Below are positions 36,418 to 46,453 of a stretch of DNA of 64,000 bases, piece after piece. How positions within the stretch are numbered: position 1 is the stretch's first letter; each line of letters opens with the position of its first letter. The stretch spans positions 5,518,001 through 5,582,000 of the forward strand of contig JAETXT010000002.1 of the NCBI GenBank assembly GCA_019188255.1, given 5' to 3'. The DNA comes from Verticillium longisporum (lineage: Eukaryota > Ascomycota > Sordariomycetes > Glomerellales > Plectosphaerellaceae). Position numbers and translations under genes: made by a program. The notes beneath the pieces were generated by a model. It had not been told where the DNA came from, searched no databases, and was given only the letters and a program-made list of their open reading frames with translations.

Positions 36418-38144
36418 ATGCTCGACGCCCTGGACTTCATTGCCGAACGCGGCGGCGACCCCGAGAAGATCAGGGAGAGCCAGCGCCAGCGTGGCGACCC
36501 GGTAGAGCTCGTCGACGAGGTTATTGCGCTATGGCAGGAGGCGCGCAGCGGTTCGTCATGGCTTTTGTTGACATCTTTTTTTGGCATGCCTCGTTTTGGC
36601 ATGCCTCTTTTTGGCATGCGTTCTTCGGCACGTCGGCTCCAGTTGGACTGACAGGTCTACAGAACAGTACAAGGTCACCCAGTTCAACGCTCAAATCGGC
36701 GCCGTCCAGAAGGAGATTGGCCAGCGAAGGAAGAACAAGGTCGACGATGCTGACCTGCAGGTGAAGAAGACGGACCTGCAGAAGCAGCAGAAGGACCAGG
36801 AGGCCGCTGCGGCTGAGAAGCAAAAGGGTGCGTTTCTCTCTCCCTCGACGTTGGCCTCCTTTGACATGACGGAGTCACCAAAAGTCCAAGACTGACCCGC
36901 GCCCGCAGAGCTGCGCAACAAGACGAGAATCATCGGCAACTACGTCCACGAGTCCGTCCCCATCAGCAATACCGAGGATGACAACAAGGTGATCCGCACC
37001 TGGAAGCCCGAGGGCGCGAGCTGAAGCCCTTTGCCGCCGCCGTTTCGCATCACGACGTCCTGCTGAAGCTCGGCGGTTACGATCCCACGCGCGGCGTCAA
37101 GCTTGTCGGCCACCGCGGATACTGCCTGACGGGCATGGGCTACTTCCTGTACGGACCATGGGCCGCACGCACCTCTGTCTGGGTTCTCGTTCTCACACGC
37201 TTGTAGGAACCAGGCTCTCGTCAGCTACGGTATCGAGTTCCTCTTCAACAAGGGTAAAGACCCAGCCCCCTTTCTCATGGTCTTTTCAGTAAGAAATACA
37301 GACTAAGCGCCCTCCGCAGGCTACACCCCCAACCAGCCCCCCTACTTCCTCGACCGCGACCAGATGGCCAAGACGGCCCAGCTCTCCCAGTTCGACGAGG
37401 AGCTGTACCGCGTCTCCGAGGGCAAGAGCACCGACGGCTCGGCCGACAAGTACCTCATCGCGACGAGTGAGCAGCCGCTCTCGTGCCTGCACGCCGACGA
37501 GTGGCTGCAGCCCGGCCAGCTGCCGATCAAGTACGCCGGCTTCAGCACGTGCTTCCGCAAGGAGGCCGGCAACCACGGCCGCGACGCCTGGGGCGTCTTC
37601 CGCGTCCACCAGTTTGAAAAGGTCGAGCAGTTTGTCCTCTGCAAGCCCGAGGACAGCTGGAAGTTCTTCGACGAGATGATCGCCACCTCGGAGGAGTTCT
37701 ACAAGTCCCTCGGCCTGCCCTACCAGGTCGTCAGCATTGTGTCCGGCGCCCTGAACAACTCTGCCGTACGTGCCCGTCTGCGCTCGGCGACGAATGCCCC
37801 CTTCGCACATGGAACCCCCGCTAACCCCCGTCCAGGCCAAAAAGTTCGACCTCGAGGCCTACTTCCCCTTCCAGGGCGAGTACAAGGAGCTCGTCTCGTG
37901 CTCCAACTGCACCGACTACCAGACGCGCGAGCTCGAGATCCGCTACGGCGTCAAGAAGGCCAAGGAGGCCCCCGGCAGCGGCAAGAAGGAATACGTCCAC
38001 GCCCTCAACGCCACCCTCACCGCCGCCGAGCGCACCCTCTGCTGCGTCCTCGAGAACTACCAGACCGCCGAGGGCCTCAACGTCCCCGAGGTGCTGCGCA
38101 AGTACATCCCCGGCCAGCCCGAGTTCATCCCCTTTCAGAAGTGA
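36418..38144 (+). CDS. Cytosolic seryl-tRNA synthetase (frame broken)
   Basis: Class II synthetase charging tRNA-Ser. Exons 36418-36550, 36663-36827, 36909-37148, 37207-37253, 37320-37765 and 37836-38144. The N-terminal coiled-coil arm starts [20 protein letters not shown] and continues [20 protein letters not shown]. Catalytic landmarks: [60 protein letters not shown] (motif 2), [18 protein letters not shown] and [13 protein letters not shown] (motif 3). In exon 3 the frame ends [13 protein letters not shown] while the next frame continues [15 protein letters not shown]: one base is missing at about 37011-37020 (GGCGCGAGCTG, where GGCGCGGAGCTG would restore it). The summed exons are 1340 nt; one more base gives 446 aa, a normal length. 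The enzyme is essential, so an assembly error is likely. Confidence 0.93.
36579..36623. repeat. 15-bp tandem repeat in SerRS intron 1
   Basis: Three tandem copies of TTTTGGCATGCCTCG (the second and third end CTCT and GTTC), each with the palindrome GCATGC, fill the middle of the first intron (36551-36662). Confidence 0.85.
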
Positions 38145-38469
38145 GCGGGGGCGCCCTCGTCCCGTTCGTGGAAGGGTAGGCGGATGATGATGCAAAAGAA
38201 AAAAAGCAGCGGAGGCAAAATGACACGGCTAGAAGGAGCACCTGTGTTAGATTTGAGCGACTGAACAGACATGTCTTGTGTGACGTTCAAGAATTGATGA
38301 CTACCCAACACACTTTTCGTTCTCTTTGCATCAGCCCACACCAGCTTCGCTTTTCACAGCGCGTGACGGCCCAGCAGGTGTTTGCTCATGTAAACATTCA
38401 GTGAACAGTTCAAGCTCGTAGCGTGGCTAGTCAAAATACAAAGAGGACCCATCACGAAGTTCCCGAATC
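38145..38469. other. Convergent 3' flanks
   Basis: 325 bp between the converging SerRS and P450 genes; nothing recognised. Confidence 0.5.
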
Positions 38470-40133
38470 TCACGCCTTCTTGGCTTCCCAAAAGGCAACA
38501 TTGACGCCCTGGCCCGGCTGCAGCACAATATCCGACTTGAGACAAGGTTTGCCACCGTCCACATTGTCCATGTAGCTCTCGACCCGCTCGTACCGCTGGA
38601 ACAGGCGGCACAGCACATAACTCATCTCCGTCAGGGCAAACTGCTGTCCGATGCAGATGCGCGGCCCGCCGTTGAAGGGAATGTAGGTCCACGGCTTCGG
38701 CTGCCAGTGCTGCCAACGCTCTGGTGAGAAGACATTATGGGGGGCGAATGTAGCCGAGGGGGGCGGGTAGATGTCTGCACGGCGCTGCATGACGAGAGTA
38801 GAATAGGCGATGGGTGTGTCCTTCAGAACAGGCAGGGGCAAAGAGCCGTCAGGACCACCGCCGCGCGGAAGCGTCGTGTCGCGGAGCGCGAGACGCACGT
38901 TGTAAGGCACGGCGGGGTAGAGGCGGAGCGTCTCATTCACGACGTTCTGCAGGTACCTCATGCTCTTCATGTCTGCATAGGTTGGCTCGCGGTCGGGCCC
39001 GACGTGCTGGAGGATCTCGTCGCGAAGCTTGCGGACGAGCTCGGGCTGGCGGGACAGCTCGTAAACAGCCCACGACAAGGTGCAGGCTGTGGTGTCACGT
39101 CCAGCAAGCAGCACGGCAACGAGCTGATCGCGAATGGCTGTGCGGTCTTGTGTGTAACTGGCGAGCTCGTGCAGGAAAGTGAAGTCCTTGTCAGATTTGG
39201 TCTTGGAAGAGAGCTCCTCGGGGCTCAGCCGCAGAGCAAGGTCGATGTACTGATTGACAAAGTTGTTGATGATACGAAGGCCGCGGCGGAAGGAGCCACG
39301 GGGAACGAAGTTGCGAAGTCCATTAGAACGGGTAATGATGCTCTGGACCCGTTGGACTTCATTGAAGGCCTCTGCAAAGTCTTGGCGGGGGGTTCTGGAT
39401 CATTGTCAGTCTGTGGGGGTCTGGCTCGTGGCTGCAGGGGATACACTCACGACATGGACTTGACATCTTTGCCCAGAAGGAATTCGGTTGCAACGTCAAG
39501 GGTATAACGGAAGAACATGTCGGCAATGTCGAGAACCTTGCCATTGCCGGCCTCGAGGTGGACAGGCTGGTCCTCGCCATTCAGTGCTCCACCGTTGGCA
39601 ATGGCCTTGAATAGCGTCTGGACGTGGGATTCGAAGCAGTGCAAGTCACTGACACGGTCGCGAATGAACTGAGGACGGAGGAGTTGCCGGCTCGTGTGCC
39701 ACTGGTCGCCATCAGTGGTGAAGATGCTGTCACCGAGGAACTCGCTCCATTCGGCGTGGAACGGCTCGCCCTTGCCAAAGTCGTTGAACTGGGTGGCAAG
39801 AAGGGCCTTGATGTTCTCAGGGTCGGCCGTGGAGAGGATGCGTTGACCGAGCACACGTGTCTCGCCGGTGTAGCAGTCAATCTCCCGGAATTTGGTGGTC
39901 CAGAATTCCAGGTTGGTATGTGCCATGTTATTCTTGATAGCAGCATAGACGAAGCGAAGGCCAAAGGGAAAGGTCGAGCCATAGGCCTTGCCCGAGGTGT
40001 AAGGGGCAAGGCGACGGAGGCGAATATACTCATCGATGCGGCCGAGGACGACCCAGAGAATGGTAGCAAATCCGAGAAGGGCGGCAACGGTCTTTGTGGA
40101 AATGTTGTCCACGACAAACTCAACGAGACCCAT
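38470..40133 (-). CDS. Cytochrome P450, CYP52-clan (fatty acid/alkane hydroxylase-like)
   Basis: Haem monooxygenase anchored in the ER. Exons 40133-39451 and 39394-38470 give 535 aa. The N-terminal helix is TKTVAALLGFATILWVVLG. Landmarks in order: GDSIFTTDGDQWHTSRQLLR and FIRDRVSDL (C-helix region), I-helix AVLLAGRDTTACTLSW, ETLRLYPAVPYNVRLA (ExxR), PERWQHWQPKPWTYIPF and the haem loop FNGGPRICIGQQFALTE with the axial Cys. Such sequences are typical of CYP52 and related filamentous fungal families that oxidise alkanes or fatty acids; the substrate is inferred. The 56-nt intron (39395-39450) joins DVKSMS to TPRQDFAEAF. An open frame continues above 40133, but only the ATG of MGLVEFVVDN gives a membrane anchor start. 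Upstream lies CACGTG at 40203-40208. No redox partner or cluster genes adjoin. Confidence 0.94.
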
Positions 40134-42203
40134 GGTGGAGGGTTGATCGAGGTTCAAATCTGACAAAGACGATCCGAGTATGGGGGTGAACGGTGGTGGT
40201 GGCACGTGGTGGTGTCACGGTTGGTGGATCTCAACGGGTCCTGAGTCGAAGAGAGGCGGCGCTCGCTCTAAGCCTGGACCATGAAACTATTACGCTTTTG
40301 CTTGCAAGTGACAGCAAATGGCGTTGCTGAAGGGAGGACCGAAGAGGGACTTCAGCTCAATACCTTGAATTCCAAGATGAGGTTTGTGAGAAGAAATAGT
40401 CAGGGAAGACAGCAGGGTATACTGGTCATGAGGTAGCGACAAAGGAAGAGGGAAGCAGCTCGATCTTTAATAGGTATAACGGCCGGGCCTCTCGAAGCTG
40501 GCGTCCCAGATTCAAACTCGTGTGGCAAGCTTGTGGGCGGATCTTGGAGGCGTGCGCTGGTGCGGGAAACGGCCCCTCCCCCACTTGATGCTTGGTCCTG
40601 CTGGCTTGGACCGTTTTGGCGGGGAAGACCAGGGTCAACACGGGGTCGCGATGTTGGAGATATCCCGAAGGTCCTTTCCCAGGTCGGGGCTTGATCCTGA
40701 CATTGACATGCCGGGTGGATCGACGTACTTGTAGAGGTCGAGTCGTTTCTGCCAGCCACAAACGGAAGCTGATGCGAAGCTACGAGACTTCATAGGTTCG
40801 TAAACGGCGGGTGGAAGGCTGTGCGCCTCGTCTGGCAGAAAGAAGCCCGTAGTTCATGTGCTGCTGCATAGGATTGCCGCTGTGGCTCGAAGAGAAGACA
40901 ACCAGCCTTGTGCTTTGGATGCTGTAGAAGTGAGCGCCCGCGTGCCATTTCACGCCCAGGTGGTACGGAGCACCGGCTTTCGAGGCATGTAGTTGTTATG
41001 CTGCCAAGGGGGACCTGCCACCGAGACGGAGACGGAGACGGAGAGAAGCATCTTGGAGAAGACCGCACATATGAGCATCGCGGCAAGGGTGGAATGGTGG
41101 CAAGCACATGGCATCTTGGCCAGGTGTGGTCATGGTCGTGGTCATGATGATGAAGATGTGGAGGGGGATGGGAGACATTACAGTGCAATAGACCATACGG
41201 CATCCAGGAACACAGTTTAGGGGACAGTGCGTGGTGTGGTCTTGACAAATGGCACGATGGTCTATGGTGAAACGAAGTAACACCCCCGCTGCAAGTGACA
41301 GGGCAGGTGCAGATGCAGTGTAAGTGCAGGTGCAGGTGCAGGTGCAGGTGCAGGTGCAGCCCGCGGGGGGTGCTGTTTCCCTTTTCCCTTCCCGCTACCG
41401 AACCTGCCTCTGCCTGCTGCTTGCTTCGCTGCTTCCTCCACGGTTCCGTAGATCGATCGGGCTTGCCATGAATCATACAGGACTGTGTCAGAGAGTTCGA
41501 CCTCCTCGTCGAACGACAGTTCTGTTGTTCTTCACGTCTTCAACTCCAAGAACGAACGCCATGCACACACGCCAAGGCGAGTCCGGCCTCACCCTAATCT
41601 TCCGTCCCGTACACAGTGCTCAGATGCCCCACCGCCAACCGGCGACAACACGATTTGAATACCCAGAACGGGAAGAATCTGGTTTTCCCTCTGCTCCACC
41701 GTCCCCCTCCCCCCGCATCTGTTCCGTTGCTCCCGCTACCAAGGCATGCCGTTACTGGCCACTAGCCAGCGTTTGGCATGAGTCTTTCTTCCACTGACCA
41801 TGTGCACCTCGAGCACCGCTTGCTTTCACCGCTAACGTGATAGGTTGTTGGACCTGGCAGCCACCCGTCTTTCGCAGCAAATGGCGGGGTCAACAGCGTC
41901 AACCTTCTCGAAACACGGACCAACCCCACGCTGTCCTTTGCAGGCGTCACAAGCTTCACAGGCAGAGTCTGCAGGCCTGTGATGTGCAGGCCTGTGATGT
42001 GCAACCCAGGCCATCGACCCCTACACACCCTCTTGGACGAGTGCCGCGGCAGTACATGTATATGTAGGGGGCTCTGCTCCATCGATTTCATGTGAACATC
42101 ACGGAGTCGGTCACCTGTTTACCCGACGGACCCAAGTGTCGTTCAAACGTAGCTTCAATTCAGGCTGGCTTTTCTAGCAATCATGATGGGTGCTTGGCGC
42201 ACG
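40134..42203. promoter_or_regulatory. Intergenic: P450 promoter and hexosaminidase 3' flank
   Basis: About 2 kb. It contains several short tandem repeats: GAGACG x3 at about 41026-41045, GTGCAG repeats at 41304-41359, and the duplicated GCAGGCCTGTGATGT at about 41,970-42,000. Open frames of up to 228 codons in this part derive from the repeats and show no domain. No gene called. Confidence 0.45.
41304..41359. repeat. GTGCAG hexanucleotide repeat
   Basis: Six perfect tandem copies of GTGCAG (41324-41359) preceded by degenerate copies. Noncoding context. Confidence 0.85.
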
Positions 42204-42308
42204 CATCTACATGGCACACATCTACATGGCACACATCTACATGGCACACATCTACATGGCACACATCTACATGGCACACATCTACACGGCACGCATCTAC
42301 ATGACAAA
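42204..42308. repeat. 15-bp minisatellite spanning the hexosaminidase stop codon
   Basis: Seven tandem units of CATCTACATGGCACA starting at 42204, with five perfect copies and two diverged ones (42279 and 42294). Read on the minus strand, every unit contains TAG in the frame of the upstream gene, and the last unit supplies the actual stop codon (42297-42299) and the Met just before it. Confidence 0.9.
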
Positions 42309-44126
42309 CGCGCACTCTTCAGGCGATGCCTGCGTGCAGAACGGCATGTGCACCGGCGCCGAGCCAACGCCTCGCGCGACCATTCTTTCGCGGAACTCTG
42401 CCAGTCGCGGCGCCGCGTCGTACTGGCTCCGGTTCTGACCTGACGCATCCGTCCGCCCCGACCATAGCACCTCACCCGCGGCGCTCGTCCTCGGCCACAG
42501 AACCGTATCCAGGCTCACCGCGTCAATCGACTCGCTCCATGCCGTCACTTCGCCGCCAAGCACAAGCTTGGCCTCCTGCTCCGTCAGGCCCTCCGCTGGG
42601 TCGTGCGAATAGATCAATCGCCAGCCTTTGGCAGGCGAGCACCAGTCTTGGAACGGATAGAACGCCTTGAACGCGGCGCCGTTGTCAAAGTTGAGCCAGT
42701 GACCCCGTCCGCAGTCGAGGTACCAAAAGTTGTAGTTGCTGTCGATGACCTTGTGGCCGAGTCCCGTCACCTGCTTGATCGATGGTTCACCGAGCCATGT
42801 CTGAACGACAACGTCCATGCCCATCTTGATGTTCCATTCGGTCGCCATCTCCTCCCAGACCATCGGCACGAGACCATGCTTACGCACGCGCGCGTGGTTC
42901 TTGTCCACGAACCTCTGCAGCAGGGGCTGCAGGACCTGGAACGAGTTGGAGCGCACACCCTCGTCCAGCATGGAGTCGTTCTTGTTCAGCTCGTCACCAC
43001 CAGTGTGGAAGTACGCCGTGTACGGCGCGACGCGCGGCAGCAGATCATCAAAGAGCTTGTCGAGAAAACTGTCGACTGCAGTGCTGTTCAGCTTGAAGGC
43101 GCCACAGGGCGGCTCGGCGCACCACCACTGATATGGCTGTTGGTTGTACGCAACGATGAGCTCGGGGTACGCATGGGCGATGGAGCCCGTGTGGCCGGGC
43201 ATGTCAATCTCGACGATGACCTGAACGCCCCTGTGCACGGCATACTCGTGGATGTACTGGATGTCTTCGGGCGTGTAGGAGAGACCCTTGCGGTAGGCAC
43301 CCTTGGCAGACAGATCAGGCATGGCGGGGATGTCAAGGGGCCACGACTGCGAGTCGGTGGCGTGGATGTGCAGCTTGTTCATCTTGCTCCAGGAGAGAGC
43401 GTCGATTGTGCGCAAAATGTCCTTGACCGGGAAGAAGCTGCGGGCCGTGTCCATGAGCAGTCCGCGGTGCGGATACTTGGGCTTGTCTTCGACGGACACG
43501 GGTGCATGTGTGGTGTACCAATCTTTGCCGGTTGTGTGCGAGTAGAAGAGCTGGGAGAAGGACTCGAGCGCGCGCAGGACGCCAATAGCGGTTGGTGCCT
43601 TGATCTCGGCGACGCCATCCTCGGAGAGACTCAGGGTGTACGACTCATCAACATCCTCGGTCAAGGACGTGTAGGGGCTCTCGCTGTCGTCCTTGCTGTT
43701 CTGTGTGATGCTCAACGACTTGACGCGGCCCTGACCACTGCCGTGGACATCAGGCTCGAACTGGCTGTTCCTCTCGTGGAGCATCCAGGGCACAAAGTTT
43801 TGGTGGAAGATGGAGTTCAGGGAGCGCGACACGGCGCCCTGGACGACAGCCTTGCTGCTCCAGACGCAGCTGGTGTCCGGCTTGTAGCTGTCTGTGTAGG
43901 GGAGCTGCAGGTTCAGAGGGGTCTCAGCATGCTGCGCAAAGACGCCGCCGGTATCATGGAGGGAGGGGGAGTTCCAGCGTACAGGGTCACCATTGTAGGT
44001 TATCTTCAAGGACTCGTCTATGAAGAGGGTTGTGTTGCCCGTCGTGAGCTTCTTGGGGGCGGGCCAGATGCTGGCTTGGGTGAGGGTCAGGGTGAGGGAG
44101 GTGAGGAGGATGGATGAGAGGTGCAT
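42297..44126 (-). CDS. Secreted beta-N-acetylhexosaminidase (GH20)
   Basis: Extracellular exo-glycosidase releasing N-acetylglucosamine from chitin oligomers and glycans. A single exon encodes 609 aa. MHLSSILLTSLTLTLTQASI is a signal peptide; an N-terminal GH20b-like domain precedes the (beta/alpha)8 barrel. Barrel landmarks: KYPHRGLLMDTARSFFPVKD, NKLHIHATDSQSWPLDIPAM, VIVEIDMPGHTGS and the catalytic Asp-Glu pair in YFHTGGDELNKND, then VVVQTWLGEPS and NYNFWYLDCGRGHWLNF. VTAWSESIDAVSLDTVLWPR and the Arg-rich end are typical. Several N-glycosylation sequons occur (NTT, NST, NRS). The last residues CAFVM and the stop lie in a 15-bp minisatellite, so the C-terminus may have been shortened or lengthened by repeat change. 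Length is normal for fungal members. Confidence 0.96.
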   Translation of the reverse strand: MHLSSILLTSLTLTLTQASIWPAPKKLTTGNTTLFIDESLKITYNGDPVRWNSPSLHDTGGVFAQHAETPLNLQLPYTDSYKPDTSCVWSSKAVVQGAVSRSLNSIFHQNFVPWMLHERNSQFEPDVHGSGQGRVKSLSITQNSKDDSESPYTSLTEDVDESYTLSLSEDGVAEIKAPTAIGVLRALESFSQLFYSHTTGKDWYTTHAPVSVEDKPKYPHRGLLMDTARSFFPVKDILRTIDALSWSKMNKLHIHATDSQSWPLDIPAMPDLSAKGAYRKGLSYTPEDIQYIHEYAVHRGVQVIVEIDMPGHTGSIAHAYPELIVAYNQQPYQWWCAEPPCGAFKLNSTAVDSFLDKLFDDLLPRVAPYTAYFHTGGDELNKNDSMLDEGVRSNSFQVLQPLLQRFVDKNHARVRKHGLVPMVWEEMATEWNIKMGMDVVVQTWLGEPSIKQVTGLGHKVIDSNYNFWYLDCGRGHWLNFDNGAAFKAFYPFQDWCSPAKGWRLIYSHDPAEGLTEQEAKLVLGGEVTAWSESIDAVSLDTVLWPRTSAAGEVLWSGRTDASGQNRSQYDAAPRLAEFRERMVARGVGSAPVHMPFCTQASPEECAFVM

Positions 44127-45971
44127 GATGGGATGATGGGATGATGGGCAATCCAGCGGCTCGTGCTGCTGGTCCCGCGAAAGATATGAATTGTACGTAG
44201 GCCTGTTTGTGTGCGGTGGTGCGAAGATGCAAGAAGTATCACACGCCTAGTGCATGGGAGACAGAGGTAGGACGAAGGAAGGGGAAGGAAGGGGACGAGT
44301 CGATATATATGCTGTCAAACGTAAAGGAACGCGAGAGGGAAAAAACGTGTTGTGCACGAGGAGCCAGAAAGACAACTGTCGCGGCCAGCCAACGGCCGGC
44401 GAGACGTCCCGCGGATTATCGAGTCGTGTGTAACACTTTCTCATTCGGGGAGCCTTGACGAGAGGGGAGGGCACGTCGAGGGAGAGGCTTGTACAACGCA
44501 AGGTAGGTATGGGCACGTAGTCGTCTCGGGCACCCTTTCTGGGCGGGCGGTCGGCGAGGACGGCGACGGCGACGACGACGACGATGACGGACCAAACGGG
44601 TTGCCTTGCGATGGATGGTAAGGTTTCCTCTGCCAGCGTCGCTCTCTGCGTCTGATAGGAAGACGGGCCCAAAATGGCAAGCCAACCAGCGGGAGCAGCT
44701 TGAGATGGACGCGCGCCGGCAGTTGACGGGGAGCCGGTGGAATGTGGCGGGGGGGATTGGTTGTTCGGCCAGCCGCCTGCCTGGGTTCTAGGGTGGTTCT
44801 CTGGGTGGGGTACGGTTTCTTTTTTGGTCTCTGATCTACAGCCGCATCGTCATGTCCTTTTTTGCTCTTCGCTGTCGCCAGGGATACGGCTGATTGGCGT
44901 TGGTTGGTAGAGTGGAGGGGAGGGCGCGGGCACGGCAGGGCGGCGGGAAGGGGGACAAGACGAGGGGAGGGGGTGGGGAGGCTCCGATGCGGGTAGCGGC
45001 AACGTTACTTCTCGTCTTGGTTCGGGAGGCGGGGCTGAGAGGGAAAGGTGGAAGTGCTGTTGGGTGGTTGCGAGATATCATGCGGTGTTTCGTTGTTTGG
45101 GCGGAAGGAGGGTGCACTGGGCAGAACGATAGGCAGGGAGGAGCAGCAAGAAGGGGCTTGGGGTTGACTCTTCGCCATCAGGAAGGTCGTTGATCGTTGG
45201 TGGAGGTGCCACTTGTTGATACTGAGATGGAGGATGGCAGGTGATCTGTCTGTGGATGAGACCTGAGGGGAGAAGATGGTTTGAGAGGTGAGGTTACACC
45301 GCTTGCCAGCTACCTATACATTTTCCCGTCGTTTGGTCGGCTGGCGAGCTGGCGAGCTGGCTGGCCGACTTGCATGTCAGAAGGGCATCTGGCGGTCATG
45401 CAGGCGGCCAGCAAAGACTCGGTTGCCGGCCACAACATCTCGAACCAAGCCGTAGGACATGGTATTCCAACCAAGCCGCCGGGCAACGCCTGTCCTGCGA
45501 GCGAGTGGCATCTGGTGATTTGTTTTTTACTTTGGCCCAGGAGGGGCGCATGCTCTCGCACTCGAGCAACGAAACGAATGGCCTTCGCAGGACGTGCACA
45601 TGTCCACCGATAGTTAAGTTTCGAAGACCGATCAGCATGTTTATCTGCCATTGGTTTCACGCACACGAGGGGGGAACCTCCCGATGCTATGCCTCCGGAA
45701 TGATCTCCCTCGCCTGACCATCGTCGGCCTCTCTCGCCCATGGCAACATGGTCGTGGTGGGTTACATCCGCTGCCGAAGACACCCGCCCTACGAAAGGCT
45801 CGGCTGGGCTGCGATGACGACGCTGAGCCCGCAGTCCCCTCTCGTCGCATGATCCTCACCAGGCTGTGAGATGGCAAGCGCCTGTTCGCGTCGGGCGATG
45901 CGCATCGCCTTGCTCTCCTGCTCGACTATCGACTGCTCTGAGCCCTCACGGTGCACAGTGCGAATTACACG
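44127..45971. promoter_or_regulatory. Intergenic: hexosaminidase promoter, tRNA upstream
   Basis: 1.85 kb. A GAC/GGC trinucleotide run sits at 44557-44590 and a GCTGGCGA direct repeat at about 45,340-45,365. Open frames of up to about 157 codons overlap on both strands without domains. No gene recognised. Confidence 0.45.
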
Positions 45972-46063
45972 GCGCCGTTGGTCTAGTGGTATGATTCTCG
46001 CTTAGGGTCACACCCTGAAGCACAGCTTGCGAGAGGTCCCGGGTTCAATCTCCGGATGGCGCC
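45972..46063 (+). tRNA. tRNA-Pro (AGG), intron-containing, copy 1
   Basis: Starts GCGCCGT and ends ATGGCGC-C, forming a 7-bp acceptor stem; T8, the D-arm GTCTAGTGGTATGATT, anticodon loop TTAGGGT (AGG, Pro) and T-loop TTCAATC are present. A 20-nt intron (TCACACCCTGAAGCACAGCT) follows G37, the canonical place. Mature length is 72 nt. Downstream CTTTTTG is a Pol III terminator. Position 61 in the T-stem is T, where C61 (pairing with G53) is nearly invariant; the sister gene at 52338 has C. Confidence 0.93.
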
Positions 46064-46453
46064 CTTGCCTTTTTGCCTAGGCCCCTCGGCGTTTGGCTTT
46101 TTGCTTTCATAAAGTATGTACATATTCATTGCGTGTTGGGAATGTTTGCTGTGGTGGCCGTTCAGAGCAAGAACTAAGGTACGTGGTGGCGGGGTGATGG
46201 GGTGACCACAGTGCGGGGTTCGGGTGGACGAGTCGCCGTTCAGAGTGGCACGAACTCTATCTTGGGTGTGATCGTCTCGGTATCGCAAAGGCATGGAAAC
46301 CAAACGGTCGTCGAGGTAGTATTTGTTTAGGGAATTGAATCAACGCTTGATTGCCGTCTCTTCCATAGCAGAAGGTTTATACACATGTTATACACTCTTG
46401 TTGCCCAGTCAGGCAATCTACAAACACACCATGATGTACGTGCCGGACCCGCT
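46064..46453. other. Intergenic, tRNA to HEM14 3' end
   Basis: 390 bp; Pol III terminator T run just after the tRNA, otherwise nothing recognised. Confidence 0.5.

Noticed and set aside
40790..41476. 228-codon open frame with His/Leu repeat
   Set aside because: The repeat is the translated GTGCAG tract on the opposite strand; not a protein gene.
38470..44126. P450 and hexosaminidase as part of a biosynthetic cluster
   Set aside because: No polyketide, peptide or terpene synthase, cluster regulator or exporter nearby; neighbours are housekeeping genes.
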